A stretch of DNA of 64,000 nt, taken from assembly GCA_910583605.1 (NCBI GenBank), contig CAJTXN010000006.1:62001-126000 (forward strand), written 5' to 3'. This document shows positions 25,607-34,951 of the stretch, piece by piece. Source of the stretch: an uncultured Lachnospiraceae bacterium. GTDB lineage: Bacteria; Bacillota; Clostridia; Lachnospirales; Lachnospiraceae. The first letter of the stretch is position 1. Every line of letters starts with the position of its first letter. The position numbers and the translations under genes are program-made. The notes beneath the pieces are model-generated. The model had not been told where the DNA came from, ran no database searches, and saw only the letters and a list, made by a program, of their open reading frames with translations.

Positions 25607-26329
25607 TTATATCTGTTTATCAAGCATATTCTGTATTTTCCCCTGTACATAGGCTCCGAGAAATTTTTTATCTTCTTTTTCCAGTTCGGAGGCAATGATT
25701 GGTTCCCCGAATTGTATGATTACTTTCCCTTTTCGTAATTTTGGAAACTGGTCTTCGAAAATAGCAGAAGTACCCTGAAAGGCTACCGGAATAATCGGAC
25801 AGTTGGATTTTTCGCCCATTTTTAAACTTCCCTCTTTGAAAGGCAGCATTTTTCCGTCTTTGGAACGGGTGCCTTCAGGAAAAACAAATATGGAGATTCC
25901 GTCTTTAATCTGTTCCACACCTTTTAAAATGGTCTTTAAGCCTGCTTTTATATCATTTCTATCTAAGAAGAGACAGTTTATAAAATACATCCAGATCCTC
26001 AGAAACGGTACTTTGATCATTTCTTTCTTTGCAACAAATCCCATTACTTTATGAATCTGTACGTAAGAAACCAGTATATCAAAGAAACCGTTATGGTTGC
26101 CTACAAAAAGACAGGCTTTGTCAGGAGGAATATTTTCTAATCCTTTTGCTTCAATTTTGACGCCTGAAATGAATAAACATATCCGAAAGGCACCTGCCAC
26201 AATGCATCTTGAGGATTTGTGCCGGACGTTCATATTAATCTTTCCGATGATCCATTCAATCAGATATACGGGAATACTCAATAGGAAAAAGAAAATCAGG
26301 AATAAAATAAGTATTATCAGTCTTATCAT
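25607..26329 (-). CDS. plsC: 1-acyl-sn-glycerol-3-phosphate acyltransferase
   Basis: Acylates lysophosphatidic acid to phosphatidic acid in membrane lipid synthesis. The 240-residue protein has an N-terminal membrane helix (about 3-28), the catalytic NHNGFFD (HX4D, His79 and Asp84) and the glycerophosphate-binding FPEGTRS at about 152-158. Length is typical. GGAAGGA precedes the start. It is followed on the right by the VanY-like gene in the same direction. Confidence 0.92.
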   Translation of the reverse strand: MIRLIILILFLIFFFLLSIPVYLIEWIIGKINMNVRHKSSRCIVAGAFRICLFISGVKIEAKGLENIPPDKACLFVGNHNGFFDILVSYVQIHKVMGFVAKKEMIKVPFLRIWMYFINCLFLDRNDIKAGLKTILKGVEQIKDGISIFVFPEGTRSKDGKMLPFKEGSLKMGEKSNCPIIPVAFQGTSAIFEDQFPKLRKGKVIIQFGEPIIASELEKEDKKFLGAYVQGKIQNMLDKQI

Positions 26330-26388
26330 TTTGTTTGTTCCTTCCGTTTTTATGTAATGTATGTTTCATATTATAACATATTCTGCCA

Positions 26389-26931
26389 TTATTGTAAAAA
26401 CTCATCTGAAAAATATTTTGCATCTTTACAGACATAGCGAATGTGCCATGGTTCATCAACATATCCGGTATATTGGGAATTCTCTTTGGTAAAACTGAAT
26501 ACAAATCCAAATTTTCCGACATTTTTCTTAAGCCATATGCCTTCCGGTGTATATTCAAATTCTTCACATAATTCATAATCCAGAGCAGCACAGGAAACAT
26601 CGATTGCCAGTCCGGTCTGGTGTTCGCTGGTTCCGGGAAACGCTATATGGGAATTAGTATGCGTTTTCCCGCGTCTTATCATACTGTCATCATATATTTC
26701 TTTCTGTCGCTCATAACTTCTGAATGCCGATACCCCCATAAGAAAAAGGCCGTCCTTGAGACAGGCACGAAAGAGCTGTTGCAGAGGCTCATACATTACC
26801 TTTGAAACACAGCGTTTCATATCCGATATCGGAGCAATAAACGGCACAGAGGAACGAATCAGGTCGCCGGGAATATAGGAAGGCGGCAGAGGGTGATAGC
26901 GGTCGGTTATGTAATGCGGACAATTACTCAT
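26389..26931 (-). CDS. VanY-type D-alanyl-D-alanine carboxypeptidase domain protein
   Basis: A 180-residue peptidase of the M15B group, which removes the terminal D-Ala from peptidoglycan peptides. The zinc motifs are SEHQTGLAID (His104, Asp111) and EPWHIRY (catalytic Glu160, ligand His163). No signal peptide or membrane anchor is present at the N-terminus, which is unusual for an enzyme whose substrate lies outside the membrane; it may use another route or act on imported peptides. The GAGGT before ATG 26931 supports the start. No other vancomycin-resistance genes are nearby. Confidence 0.85.
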   Translation of the reverse strand: MSNCPHYITDRYHPLPPSYIPGDLIRSSVPFIAPISDMKRCVSKVMYEPLQQLFRACLKDGLFLMGVSAFRSYERQKEIYDDSMIRRGKTHTNSHIAFPGTSEHQTGLAIDVSCAALDYELCEEFEYTPEGIWLKKNVGKFGFVFSFTKENSQYTGYVDEPWHIRYVCKDAKYFSDEFLQ

Positions 26932-27062
26932 GGTTTACCTCATATTTATACAAATGTCATGGACAATGTGTACAAAGAAAATATTTATTTGGTTAATATA
27001 AGTATATGAATGGACAGGGGGATTTGTTCTAGGATATTGGTTGATTTTCATTGAAGCATTTA

Positions 27063-27437
27063 TTACTGATGCCCTATAATCCATTGCAGGATATCAACTG
27101 CGCCAGTTTTTCCAGTTGCAAGGTCAAGAATTAAGTTGATTAATTCCTGTTGGCTGTAATTTAATTCAAAACCATTCAGTGCCAAAAAGACAAGCATTAT
27201 ATGTGTACCTAATCATTTATTCCCATCTACCATAGCATGATTTTTTACTAAGCCAAAACATAATTGTGCTGCTTTTGCTGGAATAGTTGGATATAAGTCT
27301 TTTCCGTCAAAGGACTGAAATGGATTGGAAAGTGCGGAATCTAACAGTTCTTCGTCGCGAATTCCCATGCTTCCTCCAGTAGATTCTATCAATTGTCTTT
27401 GAAGCATTAGGACTTGTTCTTTATTTAGTATTATCAT
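27063..27437 (-). pseudogene. doc: Doc-type (Fic family) toxin gene, inactivated by one stop codon
   Basis: The reading frame of a Doc (death-on-curing) toxin, which AMP-transfers or phosphorylates targets such as EF-Tu in this family. It runs 124 codons but is interrupted by TGA at 27213-27215 within the Fic/Doc catalytic motif: NHAMVDGNK-stop-LGTHIM, where the family has Arg after GNK. After the stop the same frame continues to the normal end (FLALNGFEL...DILQWIIGHQ), so a single base change (CGA to TGA) explains it. A truncated 74-residue peptide without the catalytic end could still be made. The gene overlaps phd by four bases. Confidence 0.85.
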
Positions 27438-27694
27438 TTAGCAAGGACCTCATATGCTTCCATGTTTTTTTGGATTAACTGTTCTGATATGGCAAGTACA
27501 TCTTCTGTATCTGCTGTTCTTTCGGTTTTGCCCTGCAATAATTGTTCGGCACCGCTAAAATCAATTACAAGATATTTAGGAGTATTGTTTTTTAAAATTA
27601 CAGCTGTTCCATGTTCGTCGACTAATTTTGTAACTTTGGAAAAATTCTGGTTTGCTTCCGTAATGGAAATCATTGTATTTGTATCTACTGTCAT
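27434..27694 (-). CDS. phd: Phd/YefM-family antitoxin
   Basis: An 86-residue antitoxin with the Phd N-terminal DNA-binding fold (MISITEANQNFSKVTKLVDEHG...YLVIDF) and a C-terminal toxin-binding tail. Such proteins neutralise Doc and repress their own operon. It is intact and precedes the broken doc gene with the usual ATGA overlap. GAGGTG precedes the start. With the toxin inactivated it may persist only as a repressor or as immunity to related toxins. Confidence 0.88.
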   Translation of the reverse strand: MTVDTNTMISITEANQNFSKVTKLVDEHGTAVILKNNTPKYLVIDFSGAEQLLQGKTERTADTEDVLAISEQLIQKNMEAYEVLAK

Positions 27695-27793
27695 TTTGTA
27701 TTCACCTCATTTTTTATAAATAGTATATATCAATTATAGCTAGAAAACAACCTATTTGGGTGAAATTCTCAGATGGGAATTATATCCGCAATT

Positions 27794-28543
27794 TTAAACC
27801 AAAGCTAATTTTCCATACTCATCCTCTGTCACAGGCTCCAGCCATTCTGTAGAGGTATTTTCTCCCGGACATTCCACTGCGAGATGGCTGAACCAGCCGT
27901 CTGCCTTAGCGCCATGCCAGTGCTTTACACCAGCAGGAATGGTTATCACATCCCCCGGTTTCAGGCTGACTGCATCCTTACCTTCCTCCTGATACCAGCC
28001 TTCTCCGTCTACGCATATCAGAAGCTGGCCGCCGCCTTTCTCTGCATGATGAATATGCCAGTTGTTCCGGCAGCCCGGTTCAAAAGTTACGTTTGCAATA
28101 AATACGGTTTCTTTTGGATTGGTAAGGGGATTCAGAAAACTGCTGCCGATAAAATATTGTGCATATGCAGTATTTGGTTCGCCAAGTCCGAAGAATCCGC
28201 CATGTTCCTCCGGACCGCAGTCATCTGCATAAACATCTTTTGCCATACGGAAAGCCGCCCATGCGTTCGGCCAGCCTGCATAAAAGGCCAGATGAGTCAG
28301 AATTTCTGCCATTTCGGTACGGGTTACACCATTATTCTTTGCGGACGCCAGATGATATTGAAAAGAATTATCTACCATACCCTTGCTGACCAGTGCGGAT
28401 ATGGTTACAATGGAACGAAGCTTTAGGGATAGTTTATCTTCTCTTGACCAAACCTCTCCAAATAATATATCATCATTTAATTCTGCAAATTTAGGTGCAA
28501 AGTCATTTAAGGCCTCTCTGCCTGCCGTCTGTTTTACTGCCAT
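27794..28543 (-). CDS. Carboxymuconolactone decarboxylase-like/cupin two-domain protein
   Basis: A 249-residue protein joining an N-terminal CMD/AhpD-like helical domain (about 10-95, with RSIVTISALVSKG and the HLAFYAGWPNAW segment) to a C-terminal cupin (about 130-235: GCRNNWHIHHAEKGGGQ and PGDVITIPAGVKHWHGA, with the metal-binding His residues). The CxxC active site of peroxidase-type AhpD is absent. The role is probably redox or small-molecule handling with the neighbouring aldo/keto reductase; the substrate is unknown. The start is ATG 28543 because the GGAGG lies just upstream and inside a longer frame. Same strand as the reductase, 27 bases apart. Confidence 0.85.
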   Translation of the reverse strand: MAVKQTAGREALNDFAPKFAELNDDILFGEVWSREDKLSLKLRSIVTISALVSKGMVDNSFQYHLASAKNNGVTRTEMAEILTHLAFYAGWPNAWAAFRMAKDVYADDCGPEEHGGFFGLGEPNTAYAQYFIGSSFLNPLTNPKETVFIANVTFEPGCRNNWHIHHAEKGGGQLLICVDGEGWYQEEGKDAVSLKPGDVITIPAGVKHWHGAKADGWFSHLAVECPGENTSTEWLEPVTEDEYGKLALV

Positions 28544-28570
28544 AGATTTAACCTCCATATATTTTTATAT

Positions 28571-29422
28571 TTATTCATGTATCTTCCAGCCGTTCAGCCA
28601 TTTGGCCGTTTCAGCGGTACTGTGGTCAATGATTTCACTGTGACCCAGGTCTAAAGAAGCGATAGCCGCCATATCCTCGTCACTTAGCGTAAAATCCCAG
28701 ATATTCAGGTTTTCTTCCATACGTTCCCGGTGGGTGGATTTTGGAATGATCACAACACCTCTCTGGGTGTTCCAGCGCAGTGCGGTCTGGGCAGCAGTCT
28801 TACCGTATTTTGCGCCGATTTTCGTCAAAACCGGGTGTGTAAAGATTTCATGCCTGCCTTCTGCCAGCGGACCCCAGGCTTCGGGCTGAACGCCAGACTC
28901 TTTCATGGAAGCCAGTGCGCCGGTCTGTGCAAAAAACGGGTGAAGTTCCACCTGATTAACGGCAGGTATTACATCTGCGTTGACACACAAATCGGCAAGT
29001 CTGTCAGGATAAAAGTTACATACACCGATTGCCCGGATTTTTCCTTCTTTGTATAATTCTTCCATGGCACGCCAGGAACCGTAATAATCGCTCATTGGCT
29101 GATGGATTAGATAAAGGTCAATGTAATCAAGCCCCAGTTTATTTAAAGAGGTTTGAAAAGCTTTTCCGGCATTTTCATAGCCGGCATCCTGAATCCAGAG
29201 TTTTGTTGTGATAAACAATTCTTCACGGGGAATACCACTTTTTCTGATTGCCGCACCCACCGCTTCTTCATTAAAGTATGCAGCGGCTGTATCAATCAGA
29301 CGGTAACCGGCGGACAGGGCATCACAGACTGCCTGCTCACAGACTGCGGCTTCCGGTACCTGAAAAACACCAAAACCCTCCATCGGCATTTTTACTCCGT
29401 TATTTAATGTTACAAATTCCAT
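28571..29422 (-). CDS. Aldo/keto reductase
   Basis: An NADPH-dependent reductase of the AKR barrel family, 283 residues. The visible motifs are LIDTAAAYFNEEAVG (catalytic Asp and Tyr), TTKLWIQDAG (catalytic Lys), LYLIHQP (His) and the cofactor-binding VVIIPKSTHRERMEEN near the C-terminus. Substrate is unknown. It is the first gene after the LysR regulator, transcribed away from it and followed by the CMD/cupin gene, so these two are probably one LysR-controlled operon. AAGGAGG precedes the start. Confidence 0.92.
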   Translation of the reverse strand: MEFVTLNNGVKMPMEGFGVFQVPEAAVCEQAVCDALSAGYRLIDTAAAYFNEEAVGAAIRKSGIPREELFITTKLWIQDAGYENAGKAFQTSLNKLGLDYIDLYLIHQPMSDYYGSWRAMEELYKEGKIRAIGVCNFYPDRLADLCVNADVIPAVNQVELHPFFAQTGALASMKESGVQPEAWGPLAEGRHEIFTHPVLTKIGAKYGKTAAQTALRWNTQRGVVIIPKSTHRERMEENLNIWDFTLSDEDMAAIASLDLGHSEIIDHSTAETAKWLNGWKIHE

Positions 29423-29627
29423 TTCGATTCCTCCTTGATTTAAAAATTTTTTTTAAATATACGGCAAACCACATTCACACCAAATAATTGATTATGCTAT
29501 AATGAAAATGAATTTGCTTTATTTCTTTGTTGCTTTCATTATACAGAGACTTATATACAATGTACACTATATTGTTTTTATGGTGCATAACTAAATGTAT
29601 ATGCTATTGACTTCAGGGAGGATGTTT

Positions 29628-30491
29628 ATGGATATAATACAACTTGAATATTTCAGGATTATTGCAGAAACCCAGTCATTAACAAAAGCGGCGGAACATT
29701 TTCATGTTTCACAGCCGGCCATGAGTACCATGCTGAAGAAATTTGAAGACGAATTAGGAGTGGAATTATTTGACAGAAGCGCAAACCGGATTTATCTGAA
29801 TCAGACAGGAAAAATTGCATTAATTCATGCAGAGAATATTTTAGCAAGTGTTGAACAGATGAAAAATGACCTGCTCAGTGCCGCCAGGCGGAATTTATCC
29901 CTTTCCATTGCTTTTTGTGACCCCGGTGTCCGTTGGTTCTGTGTTCCGAGGTTTTCGGTATCAAATCCCGAAATCAATATAAAAGACGAACTATATGAGG
30001 ACGGGAGGTATACGGAACTTCTGTGGGAAAGAGCATTTGACATTACCGTTACACCTGAAAAGATAGAAGGAAAGGGGATTCAAAGTCTGCCGTTTCTGGC
30101 AGACAGGGTTTATCTTTCCGTTCCTTCCGACAGTAAGCTGCGGGAGTTTCAGAGCATTTCGTTAAAGGACATTCCGGCACAGCCGTTGCTGTATCCCCAG
30201 ATTGGGGGACATTTTCTTGCACAGATTGAAAAGGTTATTTCGGAAAATAATCTGCCCATTACATTAGTTAAGAATGATTATAATATTACACAGCATTTAA
30301 TCCGCACCACCAATTTTCTTGCAACCATATCCACATTGTCGATGGATTTGAGAAATGACGGTACACATAGGACGCTGATTCCAATGAATGATGCGGAATT
30401 AAACGTTATTTACCATATTTCCTATTTAAAGACAAATAAAGAAAAAGTAAGGAAATTTCTGGATTGGGCCAAAACCGTGAAACCTTCATAA
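29628..30491 (+). CDS. LysR-type transcriptional regulator
   Basis: A 287-residue LTTR: N-terminal winged helix-turn-helix (LEYFRIIAETQSLTKAAEHFHVSQPAMSTMLKKFE, about 5-40, followed by the ELGVELFDR wing) and an effector-binding domain to the end. It is divergent from the aldo/keto reductase and CMD/cupin genes, the usual layout for an LTTR and its target. The 205-base space between contains AT-rich TATAAT-like boxes and a TATACAATGTACAC stretch near 29552-29565 that could be an LTTR site. ATG 29628 is chosen for GGGAGG six bases upstream. Confidence 0.92.
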   Translation: MDIIQLEYFRIIAETQSLTKAAEHFHVSQPAMSTMLKKFEDELGVELFDRSANRIYLNQTGKIALIHAENILASVEQMKNDLLSAARRNLSLSIAFCDPGVRWFCVPRFSVSNPEINIKDELYEDGRYTELLWERAFDITVTPEKIEGKGIQSLPFLADRVYLSVPSDSKLREFQSISLKDIPAQPLLYPQIGGHFLAQIEKVISENNLPITLVKNDYNITQHLIRTTNFLATISTLSMDLRNDGTHRTLIPMNDAELNVIYHISYLKTNKEKVRKFLDWAKTVKPS

Positions 30492-30671
30492 AATTTGGAT
30501 TTTGTGCGGTTTGTTTTATAATTGTGAACTTAGGAGGATTTCAATAAAATATAAATTTGAATTCGGATTGTAAAATTTGAGGGAATGGGATATACTTGTC
30601 TTATTCTGATGTTCGATTTATGAAATCATATATGGAAAGACGATTATAGGCGAAAAGGTTTGGTGGAAGAA

Positions 30672-32135
30672 ATGGGAAGATGTTTAACATTATTAACGGA
30701 TTTATATGAACTGACAATGATGCAGGGGTATTTTAAAAATAATATTAATGAAGTAGTGGTATTTGACGCATTTTACCGGAAGAATCCCAATGATGGAGGT
30801 TATGCTATTGCCTGCGGATTGGAGCAGGTGATTGAGTATATTAAGAATCTGAATTTTTCCTATGACGATATAGTATATCTGAGAGGATTGAATATATTTG
30901 ATGAAGATTTCCTGGATTACCTGAGTTCATTTCATTTTACCGGTGATATTTATGCGGTACCGGAGGGAACAGTGGTATTTCCCATGGAACCGTTGGTTAA
31001 AGTTATTGCTCCGATTATGGAGGCACAATTGGTTGAGACTGCGATTCTGAATATTATTAACCATCAAAGTCTGATTGCCACAAAAGCTGCAAGGGTAGTC
31101 TATGCGGCAAAAGGTGACGGTATCATGGAATTTGGATTGAGACGCGCCCAGGGGCCGGATGCGGGAATTTATGGTGCAAGGGCAGCAGTCATCGGAGGCT
31201 GTGTCGGAACATCCAATGTGCTTACCGGTGAAATGTTCGATGTTCCGGTAAAAGGAACCCATGCACACAGTTGGATTATGAGTTTTTCCGATGAATATAC
31301 GGCATTTAAGAAATATGCGGATTTGTATCCGAATGCATGTATTCTTTTGGTGGATACTTATGATACCCTTCGTTCCGGAGTTCCGAATGCCATAAAAGTA
31401 TTTACGGAAATGCGGGATAAGGGTATTGAACTTAAAAATTACGGAATCCGTCTGGACAGCGGGGATTTGGCATATCTGTCTAAGAAGGCAAGAAGAATGC
31501 TGGATGAGGCAGGATTTACGGATGCGGTTATTTCGGCTTCCAGTGATCTGGATGAGTATCTGATTGACAGTTTAAAGACACAGGGCGCCAAGATTACCTC
31601 CTGGGGTGTGGGAACGAATCTGATTACTTCCAGAGACTGTCCTGCCTTTGGCGGTGTATATAAATTAGCAGCAATCATGAACGATGAAACCGGAGAGTTT
31701 ATTCCGAAAATCAAATTATCCGAGAATACAATTAAAATTACCAATCCGGGCAATAAAACGGTATTTCGTATTTATGATAAGGAAACCCGTAAGATCATAG
31801 CGGATTTAATAGCATTGGCGGATGAAGAAATCAATGAGGAAGAAGACCTGTTAATATTTGATCCGATTGAAACATGGAAGAAGACGTTGCTGGAAGCGGG
31901 TGCATATACGGTCAGGGAATTGCCGGTACAGGTATTTAATCGTGGCGTATGTACCTATGAATCACCGGAAGTCATGAGCATACAGCAATATTGTAAGAAA
32001 GAGCAGGAAACGCTGTGGGACGAAACCAGACGATTGGTAAACCCGCATCAGGTTTACGTGGATTTGACGGACAAGCTTTATAAGATGAAAAAGGAGATAT
32101 TGGATAACCATAAGATTGCCAGAAAGACGAAATAA
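30672..32135 (+). CDS. pncB: Nicotinate phosphoribosyltransferase
   Basis: Makes nicotinate mononucleotide from nicotinate and PRPP in NAD salvage. The 487-residue protein shows the family blocks LLTDLYELTMMQGYF at the N-terminus, EFGLRRAQG, a THAHSW histidine segment, RLDSGDL and GVGTNL. The ATG at 30672 has GGTGGAA at a good distance; the TTG at 30660 is poorly placed. It stands alone; 180 bases upstream of it hold no gene that I can see. Confidence 0.94.
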   Translation: MGRCLTLLTDLYELTMMQGYFKNNINEVVVFDAFYRKNPNDGGYAIACGLEQVIEYIKNLNFSYDDIVYLRGLNIFDEDFLDYLSSFHFTGDIYAVPEGTVVFPMEPLVKVIAPIMEAQLVETAILNIINHQSLIATKAARVVYAAKGDGIMEFGLRRAQGPDAGIYGARAAVIGGCVGTSNVLTGEMFDVPVKGTHAHSWIMSFSDEYTAFKKYADLYPNACILLVDTYDTLRSGVPNAIKVFTEMRDKGIELKNYGIRLDSGDLAYLSKKARRMLDEAGFTDAVISASSDLDEYLIDSLKTQGAKITSWGVGTNLITSRDCPAFGGVYKLAAIMNDETGEFIPKIKLSENTIKITNPGNKTVFRIYDKETRKIIADLIALADEEINEEEDLLIFDPIETWKKTLLEAGAYTVRELPVQVFNRGVCTYESPEVMSIQQYCKKEQETLWDETRRLVNPHQVYVDLTDKLYKMKKEILDNHKIARKTK

Positions 32136-32155
32136 GATATTGGGTAACAACAATT

Positions 32156-32779
32156 ATGGAAGAGAGAATAAAGTACAAATATCTGATTTGTATTCCTGCC
32201 CTGTTTATTATCGGCTGTGTTCTCTTACTATGGGGAATTTCCATGACATCAGAAGGATTTGGAAACAGAAAGAATCTGAAGAAGGCATTAAATGAGAGTT
32301 CCTTTGATTTGAATGCTATTTTGGAGGGAAAATATATTTTTCTTTCAGATTATAATGTGTATGGCGCAAATGATAAATTCGGCAACGGTGTATTTTCTCC
32401 GGCTTGTCATGTCTTTATTACAACAAAAGAAAATCTATATTATGTGGCTGAAATTGTTGCAGCCATTTTGCTGATTGTCGGTTCAAGACCATGGAAAATA
32501 ATTCAGAAGATTGAAATGCCGCTTCAGAAGTCTTTTCAATATATCTACGAAAAAGAATATGATGACAGGGATTTAAGGATTATCGGTGAAGAGGCACATG
32601 GATTAAGAGTGAATATAAGGTGTCTGGAACAGCAGTATTCCATAATACGAAAAGCGGCGTTTCGAAACAGTATCTGGGGACTGATATTTACGTTTGTTTG
32701 GTTTTCAGCACCGGCTGATATTGAAATATACATATTTTGTTTTATTTTTATAATTAAAATGTTATTTCTTAAGCTATGA
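32156..32779 (+). CDS. Membrane protein of unknown function
   Basis: A 207-residue protein with hydrophobic segments near residues 9-28, 95-112 and 170-205, and a polar loop between them. No family is recognised. The ribosome site is weak. Its stop is only two bases from the stop of a convergent small membrane protein, with no terminator between, so the two messages would overlap at their ends. Confidence 0.6.
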   Translation: MEERIKYKYLICIPALFIIGCVLLLWGISMTSEGFGNRKNLKKALNESSFDLNAILEGKYIFLSDYNVYGANDKFGNGVFSPACHVFITTKENLYYVAEIVAAILLIVGSRPWKIIQKIEMPLQKSFQYIYEKEYDDRDLRIIGEEAHGLRVNIRCLEQQYSIIRKAAFRNSIWGLIFTFVWFSAPADIEIYIFCFIFIIKMLFLKL

Positions 32780-32781
32780 CA

Positions 32782-33246
32782 TTATTCCACAGTCTGTCTG
32801 TGATTAACATTAAGTTGTATATAATATTTTAAAGAACAGTACAATCGGCAGCCGTAAAAAGCAAATCCGGTACAAAATGCCAAAGTGATATATTGTAAGA
32901 AATAATTGAAATGCTCATATTGTCCAAAGGCACAGGCAAAAGCGGTAAGAACAAGTACCAGCAAAAGCTTATCCCGTTTTGCAAAAATAGCAGTAATCCC
33001 CATCAGACTGAAAACAATTAATTCGACAAAATATAAGTCTGCACCGACGTGATTTCTTGCACATTCAATTATCTTAATAACTGCATAAACGGTAAATGCC
33101 AGATAAACAAGGTGGCAGATAATAGAGAGACGTTTAAAAATATTTATTTTTTTGTATGCATATTCACAAAAATCCTTACGATTGTTTTCATATTCCTGTT
33201 TATATGTAAATAATTTATAATACGTATTTTTTAAAAAGTTAATCAT
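32782..33246 (-). CDS. Small membrane protein of unknown function
   Basis: A 154-residue protein with four hydrophobic segments (about 40-60, 70-90, 95-115 and 115-135) and a charged N-terminus. No family is recognised. ATG 33246 has AAAGGAGAAAC just upstream, which decides it over the longer frame beginning at 33315. It converges tightly on the previous gene. Confidence 0.6.
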   Translation of the reverse strand: MINFLKNTYYKLFTYKQEYENNRKDFCEYAYKKINIFKRLSIICHLVYLAFTVYAVIKIIECARNHVGADLYFVELIVFSLMGITAIFAKRDKLLLVLVLTAFACAFGQYEHFNYFLQYITLAFCTGFAFYGCRLYCSLKYYIQLNVNHRQTVE

Positions 33247-33365
33247 ATGTTTCTCCTTTTCATAGGATGTCCCATCATTATAACTATATTTTAAAAATAT
33301 TTTTTCAAATGTCAAGATTTTTTTACCGGAATATAAATTTTAAAGCTTATTCAGGTTGATTTATA

Positions 33366-33395
33366 TTTACATCATTAGATTTATCGGTGTATAAT
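33366..33395 (+). promoter_or_regulatory. Promoter of the DUF4026-like gene
   Basis: TTTACA (33366-33371), 18-base spacer, TATAAT (33390-33395). Transcription would start near 33402, before GGAGA and the ATG at 33443. Confidence 0.6.
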
Positions 33396-33442
33396 AAACA
33401 AAGTAATATTTAAAATTTAATCATAACAGAGGAGATACAGTC

Positions 33443-34744
33443 ATGGGAATATTTGGAGAGAAAAAAACAAAGCTTCCTGAAAAATTAGGCGACAGGGAGC
33501 CTTTATCCGGAACCATACCGAAGGAGTATTCATATATGCTGGGCGTGCCGAGGAACCAGCTGGATATTGATGACATTGATGTAATGATTGACAGGGTTAA
33601 GAGCGATGATGAAATAGAGGTTGTGGCAAAATCTACAGGTGAAAAACCATGTGTAGTAGTAAAGTATAAAGAGGAAGAATATAGTGTGGAATTTCATGTG
33701 ACGACTTTTGAAATTCCTGAACTATTTACCATTAACCATTTATTGGATGAGGACAGTATCAGGATTTTACAGAATAACAAGCGGGGATTATGTATAACCA
33801 TGACATTTGGAAGTGTGAATGTTGTTTCTTATCATTTGCAGTTAAAAATGTTAAATACGATGATACCGGATCTGATAGCGGTTGTAGATTTCAGCTGTGA
33901 GAAGATTTATTCCGGCAAGTGGGCAAAACTGGCGGCACAGTCAAAGGTTCCGCCGTCACCGTTATATCTGTATACCGTGCAGGCGGTATCCGGTAAGAAA
34001 GATAAAGTATGGCTTCATACCCACGGCCTGAATCGATGCGGTGGTGTGGAACTGGAAATTCTGGATTCAAATCAGGAAAACTGCAACAGTCATTACAATA
34101 TTATTATGGCGCTGGCAGGCAGGATTGTGGACAAAAACGGTTTTATAAATGAAAGCGAGCCTATATACATAGCACAATTATCCAAAGACATAGAATTGGT
34201 GGCTACCTGGGTGGATTGGAAACGTGTGATGTCAAATATTGATAAAAAGGATTTAGGCGGCTTAATGGACCGTACAGGCGAAGGACATAACGGAAAGACC
34301 GGAATCGTGTATCTCTATGCTTCCGAGTCGGATTATAATAATGAGGTTTATTCACCGGTTTCCATTTATGACAGGGAACTGGCAGACAATCCGCTGATCA
34401 TGTATACAAACGAAGAGACTGCAAGAATGAAAGCGCTGGCGGAAGAAAGACTTTATGTTCTGAAAGACTGTGTAAAGAACAGAGGTGCAGAGGCGCTGAT
34501 AAAAGTCGGACTGGACCCTGACCCAGAATATGATATGGAAGAAGGTTTCCATGAGCATATATGGTTTAAACTGCTGGAGTTAAGAGAGAACACGTTTACG
34601 GCGGAACTGACACAGGAGCCATATTATGTAAACAACTTAAGAGCCGGTGATTTTCGGGAAATCAGTTATGAGGATATCACAGACTGGATGATGTTTATGG
34701 ATGAGCAGAGGATTACTCCTGATTCGGTATATCTGGTACTGTAA
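33443..34744 (+). CDS. DUF4026/DUF2314-like cytoplasmic protein
   Basis: A 433-residue soluble protein. The N-terminal two thirds resemble DUF4026 proteins, and the C-terminal 70 residues (EHIWFKLLELRENTFTAELT through the end) resemble DUF2314, a small domain about covalent-structure or regulatory roles of which little is known. No catalytic motif is seen. GGAGATAC precedes the ATG. Function is unknown. Confidence 0.65.
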   Translation: MGIFGEKKTKLPEKLGDREPLSGTIPKEYSYMLGVPRNQLDIDDIDVMIDRVKSDDEIEVVAKSTGEKPCVVVKYKEEEYSVEFHVTTFEIPELFTINHLLDEDSIRILQNNKRGLCITMTFGSVNVVSYHLQLKMLNTMIPDLIAVVDFSCEKIYSGKWAKLAAQSKVPPSPLYLYTVQAVSGKKDKVWLHTHGLNRCGGVELEILDSNQENCNSHYNIIMALAGRIVDKNGFINESEPIYIAQLSKDIELVATWVDWKRVMSNIDKKDLGGLMDRTGEGHNGKTGIVYLYASESDYNNEVYSPVSIYDRELADNPLIMYTNEETARMKALAEERLYVLKDCVKNRGAEALIKVGLDPDPEYDMEEGFHEHIWFKLLELRENTFTAELTQEPYYVNNLRAGDFREISYEDITDWMMFMDEQRITPDSVYLVL

Positions 34745-34764
34745 ATCATAGAAGGCGGCAGAAC

Positions 34765-34932
34765 TTGAAGGTTTTAGTGGATGCGGATGCCTGTCCGGTA
34801 ATCGGCAAAACCGAGCAGATTGCAGAAAAATATGGTATTCCGGTAACATTATTGTGCGATACCAATGATGAAATGTTTGCGGATAGTTTTGAAAAACTGC
34901 TGGTAAGCATAAAAAACAATCAGAAGATTTGA
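34765..34932 (+). pseudogene. Truncated YaiI/YqxD-family (DUF188) gene remnant
   Basis: A frame of 55 codons starting at TTG 34765 (GAAGGCGG upstream) begins KVLVDADACPV and continues to IPVTLLCDTND, the N-terminus of the YaiI/YqxD family, whose members are about 150 residues long. It then loses similarity and stops at 34932. The missing two thirds include the second conserved acidic motif and the basic tail, so the product cannot be a normal family member. The AMP-ligase gene starts 19 bases later; a deletion probably joined the two. Confidence 0.7.
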
Positions 34933-34951
34933 AAACAGGGGAAAAAAAGGT

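Noticed and set aside
27213..27215. TGA in doc considered as selenocysteine or readthrough
   Set aside because: The family has Arg here, not Cys or Sec, and no selenocysteine insertion element is apparent; a nonsense change is simpler.
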